Positions 17,645 through 26,353 of a stretch of 64,000 bases of DNA are shown here, one piece after another. How positions within the stretch are numbered: position 1 is the stretch's first letter; each line of letters begins with the position of its first letter. Source of the stretch: Parazoarcus communis (lineage in GTDB: Bacteria; Pseudomonadota; Gammaproteobacteria; Burkholderiales; Rhodocyclaceae); assembly GCF_003111665.1 (NCBI RefSeq), contig NZ_CP022188.1:3286001-3350000 (forward strand). Direction: 5' to 3'. The position numbers and the translations under genes are program-made. Below the pieces are notes generated by a model. It was not told the origin of the DNA. It was given only the letters and a program-made list of their open reading frames with translations, and did no database searches.

Positions 17645-18088
17645 TCAGCGATACACCAGCACCGGTGTCGTGCTGTGCGTCAGCACCTTCTGCGTTTCGC
17701 TGCCGAGCAGCAGGCCCGCGATGCCTTTGCGCCCATGCGACGCCATAAAAATGAGATCGCAGCCATGGCGTTCTGCCGCGTCGATGATTGCTTCGTAGGG
17801 AACCTCGTTCACCAGAGTGTCGGTTCCTGCGAGGACTCCGGAAGCATCTGCGACGCCTTTGGCGCTTGCCAGAATGCGTTCGGCTTCCTGTTGTGCCGAA
17901 CGGGCGAACTGCTCAGGCGTGGTAGGGTCTATTAGTGCGCCTTCGCCATAAATGGGCATCGGGAAATCAGGCTGGGCGTAAAAAAATGTGATTCGCGCGC
18001 CCGCGTCTTTTGCGAAGGACACAGCACGTGATACGGTGCCTTCAGAAAGGGGCGAGCCGTCGGTTGGTACGAGAATATGTTTGAACAT
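17645..18088 (-). CDS. uspA: Universal stress protein
   Basis: The 147-residue single-domain protein starts MFKHILVPTDGS and has the ATP-binding loop GRKGIAGLLLGSETQKVLTHS near the C-terminus, of G-2x-G-9x-G-S type. The ATG at 18088 has GGAG 8 bases upstream. Usp proteins support survival under energy stress and anaerobiosis. A perfect TATAAT -10 with an FNR box upstream suggests anaerobic induction. Confidence 0.92.
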   Translation of the reverse strand: MFKHILVPTDGSPLSEGTVSRAVSFAKDAGARITFFYAQPDFPMPIYGEGALIDPTTPEQFARSAQQEAERILASAKGVADASGVLAGTDTLVNEVPYEAIIDAAERHGCDLIFMASHGRKGIAGLLLGSETQKVLTHSTTPVLVYR

Positions 18089-18120
18089 GTAAGTACTCCA
18101 TGGGTCGCAGTGTGGGGTCA

Positions 18121-18164
18121 ATTATAGCCATCGATGCATCGCTCCCGGGCTTGATCAGGGTCAA
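18121..18164 (-). promoter_or_regulatory. FNR box and -10 element of the uspA promoter
   Basis: TTGATCAGGGTCAA lies at 18151-18164. On the minus strand TATAAT occupies 18126-18121, which places the box centre at about -42 to -43 from the predicted start near 18114. The same box could also act on the divergent nuclease gene at 18210. Confidence 0.7.
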
Positions 18165-18209
18165 CCCCGCGTCAGACGGTAAGATCGATGCTGTTATGGG
18201 AGGTGCATC

Positions 18210-19619
18210 ATGGACATCACGTTTTACGGTGCTGCTGGTGAGGTAACAGGTTCCTGTGCAGTGGTTCGGCATGATGGCGGTGCCTTCATGGTTGATTGCG
18301 GCATGTTTCAGGGGGGGCGCGAGGCTGGGATGAAGAATCTCAGGGCACTGGATTTTGATCTTGATTCGATCGACTTCGTTCTTCTCACCCATGCTCACCT
18401 CGATCATACCGGGCTGGTCCCGCGACTGATTGCCCTTGGGTACAAGGGCCGGATTCACGCGACGGATGCGACTGTCGATCTGCTCGGTGTCATGTTGCTT
18501 GATTCCGCATACATCCAGGAGAAGGAGTTCGAGTGGGCAAGTCGTCGCAATCGATCGCGGCATGGACGTCGGAGTTCGGCTGCGGCGCCGCTATATACGG
18601 TCGAACAGGCGCGGGCCAGTCTGCACCGCCTTCAGCGCGTTCAGTACGATGCCCTTATTCACCCCGGAAAGGGTGTTTCCTGCCGCTTTCGCGATGCAGG
18701 GCATATCCTGGGTTCTGCGATCATCGAAGTTGATGTGATGGAGGGCGGGGCCACCCGTCGGCTGGTGTTCTCGGGTGACCTCGGACAGCCGGACCGTCCG
18801 GTGTTGCGTGACCCCTATCAGGTCCGGTCGGCGGACTACCTGTGTATCGAAACGACTTACGGCAATCGTGCACACCGCCCGCTGAACGAGACCGAGGACG
18901 AACTCGTTCATGCCCTCAATGACACGCTTCAGCGCAAGGGCGGCAACGTCATCATTCCCGCTTTTGCGGTGGGGCGTACCCAGGAAGTGCTGTTCATACT
19001 CGCAAAGCTCGTACGCGAGGAGAAGGTGGCACGACTCGAGGTCGTCGTCGATTCGCCAATGGCGACGGCGGTCACCGATCTCACGATGCAGCACGAGGCG
19101 CTGTGGGATGATGAAACCCGTGAGTTGGCTTCGTGGATGAAGGCGAACTCGGAGCGCTTTCACCTGCGTTTTGTCGCAGACGTCGAAGAGTCGATTGCAC
19201 TCAACCACCAGCGTGGCGGACTCGTGATCATCTCGGCGAGCGGCATGTGCGATGCGGGGCGCGTGAAGCACCATCTGCGATACAACATCGACCGCAAGGA
19301 GTGTTCGGTGATCATCGCCGGCTTTCAGGCCGCAGGCACACTGGGGCGGCGCCTGGTCGACAAGGCGCGCGTCGTCACGCTTTTCGGCGATAAGGTGCCG
19401 GTGAGGGCAGACATTTATACGATAGGTGGATTGTCTGCGCACGCGGACAAACCCGCGCTGCTCGAATGGATGCATCATATTGAAACGCAGCCGCGGCAAA
19501 CCTTTCTGGTACATGGCGAAACCGAAGCACGTGCGGCGTTTGGTGCTGCCGTAGCCGAGCAGTTGGGCTGGTCCGGCTTGACTGAGCCGGTCGCTGGAGA
19601 AACCTATCATCTGAGTTGA
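18210..19619 (+). CDS. MBL-fold beta-CASP RNA-processing exonuclease
   Basis: The 469-residue protein belongs to the metallo-beta-lactamase/beta-CASP family of RNA nucleases (Ysh1/CPSF73-like, also found in bacteria). It has the zinc motif HAHLDH (about residues 58-63), the GHILGSA His, the FSGDLG Asp, and the beta-CASP motifs ASGMCDAGR and GGLSAHAD with a C-terminal RMMBL segment. It lies 46 bp upstream of phaC, and its regulatory region contains an FNR box shared with uspA. The RNA target is unknown. Confidence 0.88.
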   Translation: MDITFYGAAGEVTGSCAVVRHDGGAFMVDCGMFQGGREAGMKNLRALDFDLDSIDFVLLTHAHLDHTGLVPRLIALGYKGRIHATDATVDLLGVMLLDSAYIQEKEFEWASRRNRSRHGRRSSAAAPLYTVEQARASLHRLQRVQYDALIHPGKGVSCRFRDAGHILGSAIIEVDVMEGGATRRLVFSGDLGQPDRPVLRDPYQVRSADYLCIETTYGNRAHRPLNETEDELVHALNDTLQRKGGNVIIPAFAVGRTQEVLFILAKLVREEKVARLEVVVDSPMATAVTDLTMQHEALWDDETRELASWMKANSERFHLRFVADVEESIALNHQRGGLVIISASGMCDAGRVKHHLRYNIDRKECSVIIAGFQAAGTLGRRLVDKARVVTLFGDKVPVRADIYTIGGLSAHADKPALLEWMHHIETQPRQTFLVHGETEARAAFGAAVAEQLGWSGLTEPVAGETYHLS

Positions 19620-19665
19620 GGTGACAGCCCAGACTGTTTACCGCTTGAGAATCAAGGAGCAAGAG

Positions 19666-21450
19666 ATGGCCAGAACAAGTAAGAGCACAGGCAAACGGCC
19701 TGCATCGGGCAAGACGGGAAGGCGTGCCGAAGACTTCAATCCGGGACAGGTCGTCAAGCGCGCCATGCGCGAACTTCATGACGGCGTGGAAGGCACGGTG
19801 GATCCACTTGGAATGGCCGCGCCGCTCGTTCATGCCCAGCTTGCATGGCTGGCTCATCCGCAGGAGTTGGCGGAGCGCTTTACCCGGTTGTCGACGGATC
19901 TGTGGAAACTGCAGCTGCACTCGGTCAATCGCATGCTCGGGCTGGCAAGCTCTGATCCGATACGCCCTCACTCTGACGACGCGCGTTTTGCCGATCCCGT
20001 ATGGACGGAGTATCCGACCTGGGATCTGAGCAAGGAGTGGTACCTCGCTTTCACCCGCAACATGCAGGACATGCTCTACGACACTCCCGGCCTGGCGAGC
20101 AAGGAGCGCAGGCGGGCCGCGTTCTGGTGGCGTAATCTGCTCAATGCGATGGCGCCCACGAACTTCCTGTGGACGAACCCGGTAGCGATGCGAAAGGCGG
20201 TCGAAACCAACGGTGAAAGCCTGTCCAACGGGCTCCGTAATTTCCTCGACGACCTCAAGGCGGGCAATGTCCGGATGACCGACCCGGATGATTTCCATGT
20301 CGGTGAGAACCTTGCCACGACGCCAGGAGAGGTGATCTTTCGCAATCGCTTGCTGGAGGTGATCCACTACGCGCCAACCCAGGCAAAGGTACATGCCAAG
20401 CCGGTCGTGATCGTCACGCCGTGGATCAACAAGTTCTACATTCTTGACTTGGTGCAGCGCAAGAGCATGATCCGCTTCCTGCTCGATCAGGGGATGGATG
20501 TCTTCATCACAAGCTGGAAGAACCCCGATGCATCGATGCGGGACTGCAGTTTCGACGACTACCTCACCGAAGGCGTGCATGCCATCGTTGAATGCGCGCG
20601 CAGCTTCACCGGCCAGGACAAGGTGCATGCGGTTGGCTACTGCATCGGAGGGACTGCGTTGTCGATGTATATGGCGTGGGCCAACCGGCATTTCCCGGCG
20701 GACCAGGTGCCGGTGGCTGAATGGACGCTATTCACCACGCTTGTCGATTTTCACAAACCGGGCGACATCGAGGTCTTCATCGACGAAGCGAGCATCCGCT
20801 ACATCACCGACAACATGGCGAGCAAGGGCTACCTCGATGGCAAGGAGATGGCTTCAGCATTCCGCTTGCTGCGCTCGAACGGCCTGATCTGGCATTACGT
20901 GGTGCATGGCTGGCTGTACGGCGAAACGCCACCGCCATTCGATGTGCTGTTCTGGAATATGGACACCACGCGTATGCCGTACGCGATGCATTCGTGGTAT
21001 CTGCGCGAGCTGTACCTGAACAACAAGCTGATTCATCCCGACGCACTCGAGGTGGCGGGAGAGCCGCTGGATCTCGGTCGCATCACGCAGCCGCTCTATG
21101 TCGTGGCCGCAGAGGACGATCACATTGCGCCGTGGCTGCAGACCTTCCGTGTGATCAACCATGTCACCGGTCCCAAGCGCTATGTGCTTTCCAGTTCCGG
21201 CCACATCCTCGGCATCATCAATCCGGTCGTCACACCGCCGAAGCGCAAGTTCTGGGCTGGTGAGGCGCATCGCTCGGATACGGCCGAGCAGTGGCGAAAT
21301 CGCACTGAAGAGCAGGCGGGCAGCTGGTGGACCGACTGGATGGACTGGATCAAGCCCCACGCCGGTGAGCTGATCGAGGCGAGGCCGGCTGCAAACGAGC
21401 AGAACCCTTCTCTGGCACCGGCGCCTGGAACCTATGTGCTCGAGTCCTGA
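19666..21450 (+). CDS. phaC: Class I poly(3-hydroxyalkanoate) synthase
   Basis: The 594-residue enzyme polymerises (R)-3-hydroxybutyryl-CoA into PHB granules. It shows the lipase-like box GYCIGG with catalytic Cys at about 326, the catalytic Asp in AAEDDHIAPW, and the His in SSSGHILGIIN. The N-terminal 100 residues are variable, as expected for class I. The ATG at 19666 has AAGGAGC upstream. No phaA or phaB neighbours are present here. Confidence 0.95.
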   Translation: MARTSKSTGKRPASGKTGRRAEDFNPGQVVKRAMRELHDGVEGTVDPLGMAAPLVHAQLAWLAHPQELAERFTRLSTDLWKLQLHSVNRMLGLASSDPIRPHSDDARFADPVWTEYPTWDLSKEWYLAFTRNMQDMLYDTPGLASKERRRAAFWWRNLLNAMAPTNFLWTNPVAMRKAVETNGESLSNGLRNFLDDLKAGNVRMTDPDDFHVGENLATTPGEVIFRNRLLEVIHYAPTQAKVHAKPVVIVTPWINKFYILDLVQRKSMIRFLLDQGMDVFITSWKNPDASMRDCSFDDYLTEGVHAIVECARSFTGQDKVHAVGYCIGGTALSMYMAWANRHFPADQVPVAEWTLFTTLVDFHKPGDIEVFIDEASIRYITDNMASKGYLDGKEMASAFRLLRSNGLIWHYVVHGWLYGETPPPFDVLFWNMDTTRMPYAMHSWYLRELYLNNKLIHPDALEVAGEPLDLGRITQPLYVVAAEDDHIAPWLQTFRVINHVTGPKRYVLSSSGHILGIINPVVTPPKRKFWAGEAHRSDTAEQWRNRTEEQAGSWWTDWMDWIKPHAGELIEARPAANEQNPSLAPAPGTYVLES

Positions 21451-21500
21451 GTTGCCTCCTGCGTGAAGGCTTTGGCTTTCAGCAGACGGGTATCTTGAGA

Positions 21501-21535
21501 AACGGCCCCTTGTTCATTCAAGGGGCCGTTTTTTG
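21501..21535 (+). terminator. Terminator after phaC
   Basis: AACGGCCCCTTG and its complement (21501-21512, 21519-21530) form a 12-bp stem with a 6-base loop, followed by TTTTG; the AA/TT ends extend it. Confidence 0.9.
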
Positions 21536-21577
21536 TGTGGCTGCCCGGTGAAGGGCCAGAGAGGGCTGACGAACAGG

Positions 21578-22264
21578 CTAACCGCTGTAGCGCGACAGGG
21601 CTTGAGGATTGTGGAGCGTGATGCGCTTGCCGTGAACGGTGATGAGGCCATTGTCGGCGAGGTCATGGAAGATCCGGGAAAGGGTCTCCGGCGTCAGGTT
21701 GAGGCGTGATGCGATGACCTGCTTGCTTGTTGGCAGGGAAATGTCGCAGGCCTTCGTTCCGTCCTCTTCGGTTTGCTGGAGGAGGTAGCCGATCACGCGC
21801 TGCGTGCTTGAACGCAGGGAATAGGTCTCGACGTCGCGCACCATGTTGTGGAGGCGCACGGCCATGCCTGCCAGCAGTTTGCGGGCGAACTGCGGGTCCT
21901 GATCGATGAGGTCGGATACGACGTTCTGCCCGATGTGAAGCAGCGACATGTCGGTGAGCGCTTCGGCAAATACCGGGTAGGGGCGGTTCATGAACATCAC
22001 CGCTTCGCCGAAGCTTTGCTGCGGGCCGACGATTTCGACCACTTTCTCATTGCCTTGGGCAGACGAGAAGCCGAGCTTGAGTTGCCCGTCGGTGACGAAG
22101 TAGAAGCCGTGGGCGACGTCGCCGCGCTGAAACAGCAATTCGCCCTTGCTCAGGCGGCGTTCGCGAGTATAGCGTGCAACACGTTCCAGTTCGCTCTCCG
22201 ACAGCTCTCCGAACAGGGAGATCTGACGCAACTGGGTGAGGATGTCTGCTGCTGTCTGGTTCAT
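21578..22264 (-). CDS. Crp/Fnr-family regulator without Fe-S cysteines, DNR/NnrR-like
   Basis: The 228-residue regulator has an N-terminal cyclic-nucleotide-like domain and a C-terminal helix-turn-helix whose recognition helix reads TPETLSRIFHDL, carrying the E-x-x-S-R pattern that reads TTGAT half-sites. It lacks the N-terminal cysteine cluster of FNR, which matches DNR-type nitric-oxide sensors. I chose the second ATG (22264, MNQTAADIL) because AGGAG lies 7 bases before it; the upstream ATG at 22279 has its purine tract too close. It would let the cell tune denitrification or cbb3 genes to NO. Confidence 0.8.
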   Translation of the reverse strand: MNQTAADILTQLRQISLFGELSESELERVARYTRERRLSKGELLFQRGDVAHGFYFVTDGQLKLGFSSAQGNEKVVEIVGPQQSFGEAVMFMNRPYPVFAEALTDMSLLHIGQNVVSDLIDQDPQFARKLLAGMAVRLHNMVRDVETYSLRSSTQRVIGYLLQQTEEDGTKACDISLPTSKQVIASRLNLTPETLSRIFHDLADNGLITVHGKRITLHNPQALSRYSG

Positions 22265-22385
22265 TCCGTGCTCCTGCATTCCTCTCTTGATTTTAGCCTG
22301 CGTGGCCGAATCCTGTTTGTTCTGTCATCCTTCGCGACCTGACCGCGAAGCATGTCTCAAAGTCTTACCCGAGGAGCGAGGAAGT

Positions 22386-22775
22386 ATGTATCTGATGATC
22401 AAGCATATTCATGTCACCTGTGTGCTGCTGAGCATTGCCGGGTTTGCGCTCAGGGGATGGTGGATGCTTGTTGATCACCGCCTGCTCAGGCACCGTCTGA
22501 CACGCAGCGTGCCTCATGTGGTTGATACCGTGTTGCTTGGTACGGCAATCACGCTGGCGGTGATGATCGGACAATATCCGCTGCAGGCACCATGGGTGAC
22601 GGCCAAGGTCGTTGGCCTGATTGTCTACATCCTGCTGGGCACCGTTGCCCTGAAGCGCGGACGAACGCGCACGGTGCGCGTGGCTGCTTTTGTTTCCGCG
22701 GTACTGGTTTTCAGCTGGATCGTGTCAGTCGCGCTCAGCAAGAATCCGGCTGGCTGGCTTGCCGCGTTTGCCTGA
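22386..22775 (+). CDS. SirB2-family membrane protein
   Basis: The 129-residue protein has four membrane helices and begins MYLMIKHIHVTCVLLSIAGF, as SirB proteins do. Its biochemical role is not known despite the invasion-regulator name. A GAGGA ribosome binding site precedes the ATG. It lies between the DNR-like gene and fnr, oriented opposite to both. Confidence 0.85.
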   Translation: MYLMIKHIHVTCVLLSIAGFALRGWWMLVDHRLLRHRLTRSVPHVVDTVLLGTAITLAVMIGQYPLQAPWVTAKVVGLIVYILLGTVALKRGRTRTVRVAAFVSAVLVFSWIVSVALSKNPAGWLAAFA

Positions 22776-22793
22776 GCGCGACACGACCCCTGT

Positions 22794-23540
22794 TCAGCGC
22801 GCGCCGGGCTGGTGTTGAATGAGCTTCTTGAGACCGTCGCTGTCGAGGATGCGGATATGTTTCTGCTGCACTGCGACGAGGCCTTCTTCCTGAAAGCGGG
22901 AGAAGGCGCGCGAGACGGTTTCGAGCTTCAGGCCCAGATATGAGCCGATCTCTTCGCGGGTCATGCGCAGGTGAAATTCCGCAGCCGAGAATCCGCGCGC
23001 GGTGAAGCGCTGTGACATGTTGAGCAGGAACGCGGCCAGGCGCTCTTCTGCACGCATGGAGCCGAGCAGCATCATCACCCCATGGTCGCGCACGATCTCG
23101 CGGCTCATCACCTTGTGGAACTGGTGCTGCAGGCCTTCAATCTCACGCGACAGCTCTTCGAGTTTGGCGTAGGGGATGATGCAGACCTCGCTGTCCTCAA
23201 GTGCAACCGCATTGCAGGAGTGGAGTTCCGTGCTGATGCCGTCAAGCCCGAGAATCTCGCCGGTCATCTGGAATCCGGTGACCTGCTCGCGACCATCCTC
23301 CAGCAGAACGTCGGTCTTGAACGAACCGGCACGGATCGCATAGATGGCCTCGAAAAGCTCTCCCGCACGGTAGAGCGGCTGCTGACGCTTGATCTTGCGA
23401 CGCCCACCGACGAGCTCGTCGAGACGGTTGAGCTCGGTGTCCGTCATACCGAACGGCAGGCACAATTCCAGCAGGTTGCATTGGGAACACGCGGTCTTGA
23501 GCGCCGCCGTTGTGATCGGCACCGTCGCCTTCATTTGCAC
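22794..23540 (-). CDS. fnr: Oxygen-sensing regulator FNR
   Basis: The 248-residue protein has the 4Fe-4S ligands C18, C21, C27 and C109, a cyclic-nucleotide-like domain, a dimerisation helix, and the recognition helix LKLETVSRAFSRFQ with Glu, Ser and Arg in the positions that contact TTGAT. The frame opens with GTG at 23540 (GGAG about 10 bases upstream) or ATG at 23534. It is divergent from hemN and shares with it an FNR box, so it is probably autoregulated. Confidence 0.95.
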   Translation of the reverse strand: MQMKATVPITTAALKTACSQCNLLELCLPFGMTDTELNRLDELVGGRRKIKRQQPLYRAGELFEAIYAIRAGSFKTDVLLEDGREQVTGFQMTGEILGLDGISTELHSCNAVALEDSEVCIIPYAKLEELSREIEGLQHQFHKVMSREIVRDHGVMMLLGSMRAEERLAAFLLNMSQRFTARGFSAAEFHLRMTREEIGSYLGLKLETVSRAFSRFQEEGLVAVQQKHIRILDSDGLKKLIQHQPGAR

Positions 23541-23587
23541 TGTAAACTTGCTCCGATTCCGGATTGGGGGTGGTCAGAATAATGCCG

Positions 23588-23601
23588 TTGATCCAAGTCA
23601 A
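23588..23601. promoter_or_regulatory. FNR box between fnr and hemN
   Basis: TTGATCCAAGTCAA matches the FNR consensus. Its centre is about 41 bp before a possible hemN start point near 23636 (weak CATTGT -10 at 23624-23629). Confidence 0.7.
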
Positions 23602-23656
23602 CCACAAAGCGCCGGCTTTCTGCCATTGTTAATCAACACTTTGATTCGGCCAGACC

Positions 23657-25048
23657 ATGACCAGCCAGACAGACCTCATTTTTGATCCCCAGTTGATTCG
23701 ACGTTTCGACATCAACGGGCCTCGCTATACGTCGTATCCCACTGCAGATCGGTTTGTTGAAGCGTTCGATGCGCAAGCACTGACAGACTGGCTGGGAAAG
23801 CGTGCTGTCGGCGGTGTGAGCCGACCCCTCTCATTATACTTCCACATCCCCTTTTGTAATACGATCTGCTACTACTGCGCCTGCAACAAGATCATCACCA
23901 AGGATCATGGCAGATCTGCCAAGTATCTGAATTACTTGGAAAAAGAGATCGAAATGCAGGCGGCGGCCCTGGGTGGCGCACGTCAGGTCACACAGTTACA
24001 TCTCGGGGGCGGAACGCCGACTTTCCTCTCGCACGCGGAGATGCATCAGTTGATGGATGCGGTCCGCAAGCACTTCAATCTGGTGCCGAACGGCGAGTAT
24101 TCGATCGAGGTTGATCCACGCAAGGTGGACTTCGACACCGTTGAAATGCTTGCCAATCTTGGCTTCAACCGCATGAGCGTCGGCGTGCAGGATTTTGCCG
24201 AAGACGTGCAGATTGCCACCAATCGTGTGCAAAGCGTCGAAGAGACAAAGCTCGTCATCGACGCGGCACGGGCAACCGGTTTCAAGTCGATCAGCATGGA
24301 CCTGATCTATGGTCTGCCCAAGCAGAACGTGATCAGTTTCAACCGTACGCTGGAGCAGGTGCTCGAACTGTCGCCCGATCGCATTTCGCTCTACAGCTAC
24401 GCTCACCTGCCTGGGCTGTTCAAACCCCAGCGCAGAATCATTCCGATCGATCTGCCGTCCGCCGACTCCAAGCTGCAGATCCTGCAACTTGCGATCCGTC
24501 GCCTGACCGACGCAGGCTACGTCTATATCGGTATGGACCACTTCGCGAAGCCCGATGACGAACTCACCGTCGCGCAGCGCCAGGGGCGTCTGCACCGCAA
24601 TTTCCAGGGCTATTCAACCCAGGCTGAGTGCGACCTGCTGGCCTTCGGCGTGTCGGCAATCGGCAAGATCGGCCCGGTCTACTCGCAGAACGTCAAGACG
24701 CTCGACGAGTACTACGATGCGCTCGATCGCGACGAGTTGCCGGTGCTGCGCGGCATCGAGCTCACCGCCGACGATCTGCTTCGCCGCTCGATCATCCAGG
24801 CGCTGATGTGCCATTTCGAGCTCTCGATCGAGTCGATCGAAATTGCCCACCTCATCAAGTTCCACGAGTACTTTGCAGACGAGATCGCCGACCTCAAGGA
24901 AATGGAAGAAGCCGGGCTGGTTAAGATCGACAACGACTGGATCAGCGTGCTCCCCGCGGGGCGTTTGCTGGTGCGGGGGATTGCGATGTTCTTCGATCGC
25001 TATCTGCGCTCGGATCGCGAGCGGGCCCGTTATTCCCGGGTGATCTGA
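23657..25048 (+). CDS. hemN: Oxygen-independent coproporphyrinogen III oxidase
   Basis: The 463-residue radical SAM enzyme decarboxylates coproporphyrinogen III to protoporphyrinogen IX without oxygen in heme synthesis. It has the cluster motif C67-x3-C71-x2-C74 preceded by YFHIPF, the glycine-rich HLGGGTPTF segment, and the C-terminal HemN domain. It is divergent from fnr with an FNR box between them, a common arrangement in anaerobically growing proteobacteria. Confidence 0.95.
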   Translation: MTSQTDLIFDPQLIRRFDINGPRYTSYPTADRFVEAFDAQALTDWLGKRAVGGVSRPLSLYFHIPFCNTICYYCACNKIITKDHGRSAKYLNYLEKEIEMQAAALGGARQVTQLHLGGGTPTFLSHAEMHQLMDAVRKHFNLVPNGEYSIEVDPRKVDFDTVEMLANLGFNRMSVGVQDFAEDVQIATNRVQSVEETKLVIDAARATGFKSISMDLIYGLPKQNVISFNRTLEQVLELSPDRISLYSYAHLPGLFKPQRRIIPIDLPSADSKLQILQLAIRRLTDAGYVYIGMDHFAKPDDELTVAQRQGRLHRNFQGYSTQAECDLLAFGVSAIGKIGPVYSQNVKTLDEYYDALDRDELPVLRGIELTADDLLRRSIIQALMCHFELSIESIEIAHLIKFHEYFADEIADLKEMEEAGLVKIDNDWISVLPAGRLLVRGIAMFFDRYLRSDRERARYSRVI

Positions 25049-25116
25049 CCGGGCGGGGAGGCGCGGTGCGGCGTAGAATGCGCGCACCGCATCAAATGCT
25101 TTCTATCTGATTGAAC

Positions 25117-25830
25117 ATGCCCGAAACCGGTTATCTCGCCGTCTTCCTGATTGGCCTCCTTGGCGGTACGCACTGCGTATCGATGTGCGGCGGCATCGTC
25201 GGTGCGCTCACGGTACAGGTGCAGACTCCGTCCAGTCGCAGTCGGCAGTGGCCGATTCACCTTGCCTATAACCTTGGCCGGATCACCACCTACACCTGCA
25301 TTGGCGCCGGGCTCGGTGCGCTGGGCTCGGTCGGCATGCTCTACGATGGCGTGCTGCCGGTCCAGATCACCCTTTACGTGCTCGCGAACCTCATGCTGGT
25401 GGCGCTTGGGCTCTATCTCACCGGCTTTACCAAATTGCTCGTTCCGGTAGAGCAACTCGGTCACCGCCTGTGGCGCCGTATTCAGCCGCTGAGCCGTCGC
25501 TTCCTGCCGGCTCGCTCGGTCAAGCAGGCCTTGCCGCTGGGCCTGTTGTGGGGCTTTCTGCCCTGTGGGCTGGTGTATTCGGTGCTGGCGACCTCCCTGG
25601 TAACCGGGTCGGCGCTGCGCGGTGGTGGCCTGATGCTCGCTTTCGGGCTCGGTACATTGCCCAATCTGATGCTGGCCGGCATGCTGTTCAAGCGTTTTCG
25701 CGATATCACGCGCAATGGCAAGGTCCGCTTCGCGTCGGGTTTGCTCGTGCTTGGCTTTGGCGTTTTCGGCCTGTTCCACGCCCAGACGCTGGGCGGGCAA
25801 TTGTGGAGCGGAGTGGTGTGCGCGGTCTGA
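25117..25830 (+). CDS. TauE/SafE (UreH-like) membrane protein near cbb3/copper genes
   Basis: The 237-residue protein has six membrane helices and the motifs GGTHCVSMCGGI near the N-terminus and GFLPCGLVYS in the second half, each with a conserved Cys in a helix. This is the DsbD-like/UreH-like group often found beside cbb3 and copper genes, where transfer of metal or reducing power has been proposed. I prefer the ATG at 25117; the preceding TTG at 25111 adds two residues. Confidence 0.8.
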   Translation: MPETGYLAVFLIGLLGGTHCVSMCGGIVGALTVQVQTPSSRSRQWPIHLAYNLGRITTYTCIGAGLGALGSVGMLYDGVLPVQITLYVLANLMLVALGLYLTGFTKLLVPVEQLGHRLWRRIQPLSRRFLPARSVKQALPLGLLWGFLPCGLVYSVLATSLVTGSALRGGGLMLAFGLGTLPNLMLAGMLFKRFRDITRNGKVRFASGLLVLGFGVFGLFHAQTLGGQLWSGVVCAV

Positions 25831-25871
25831 GCGCCACCTTCGCAGCCGCGATTCAAGGCTGACGCAATTTC

Positions 25872-26282
25872 CTACTCGGTCGACAGTGCGCGAAGAATCG
25901 GACAGGGGGCGGGGGCGTCAGTGCGCTGACAGCAACCAACCAGTTCAGTGAGCGCGTTGCGCATCTCCTGCATCTGCCTGATGCGGGCATCCAGCAGTTC
26001 GATCTTGCTTTGCGCCAGTGCGCGGGCGCGGTCACGGTCGGTGTCCTCGTTGAGCGCCAGCAGGCCATCGATTTCCTCAAGTGAAAACCCCAACTGCTGC
26101 GCCCGGCGAACTGCGCGCAGACGGGCGAGTTCGTGCTCGCCATACACTCGATAGGCGCCGCGCATCTGCTGTGGTTCTGCGAGCAGGCCGCGGCGTTGAT
26201 AGTAGCGGACGGTTTCCACGCCGACGCCTGCGGCCTTTGCAAGTGCGCCGATCGTGAAGCCCTTGCTTGTTTGGCGATTCAT
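25872..26282 (-). CDS. MerR-family metal-responsive regulator
   Basis: The 136-residue protein has the MerR helix-turn-helix and wing (residues 8-45, VGVETVRYYQRRGLL), the dimerisation helix, and a C-terminal metal loop with C117, C118 and C127. The C118-to-C127 spacing (8 residues between) equals that of mercuric MerR rather than the 7 of CueR, but the third mercury ligand (C82) is Asp here. It is divergent from copA, and its ATG overlaps the operator region. Copper or another soft metal is the likely signal, inferred from context. Confidence 0.85.
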   Translation of the reverse strand: MNRQTSKGFTIGALAKAAGVGVETVRYYQRRGLLAEPQQMRGAYRVYGEHELARLRAVRRAQQLGFSLEEIDGLLALNEDTDRDRARALAQSKIELLDARIRQMQEMRNALTELVGCCQRTDAPAPCPILRALSTE

Positions 26283-26285
26283 TGC

Positions 26286-26317
26286 TTGACTCCGTACATG
26301 AGTACGGAGTTTACACT
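26286..26317 (+). promoter_or_regulatory. MerR-type promoter/operator of copA
   Basis: TTGACT (26286-26291) and TACACT (26312-26317) are separated by 20 bp (19 if the -10 is TTACAC), the long spacer MerR activators require. Between them lies a perfect dyad, ACTCCGTAC-ATGA-GTACGGAGT (26289-26310). As I recall, these half-sites are the same as in mercury-resistance operators of Tn21/Tn501. Confidence 0.8.
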
Positions 26318-26353
26318 GCGCCTTATCGAATAGTCCCGCAAGGGAGAGATGCA

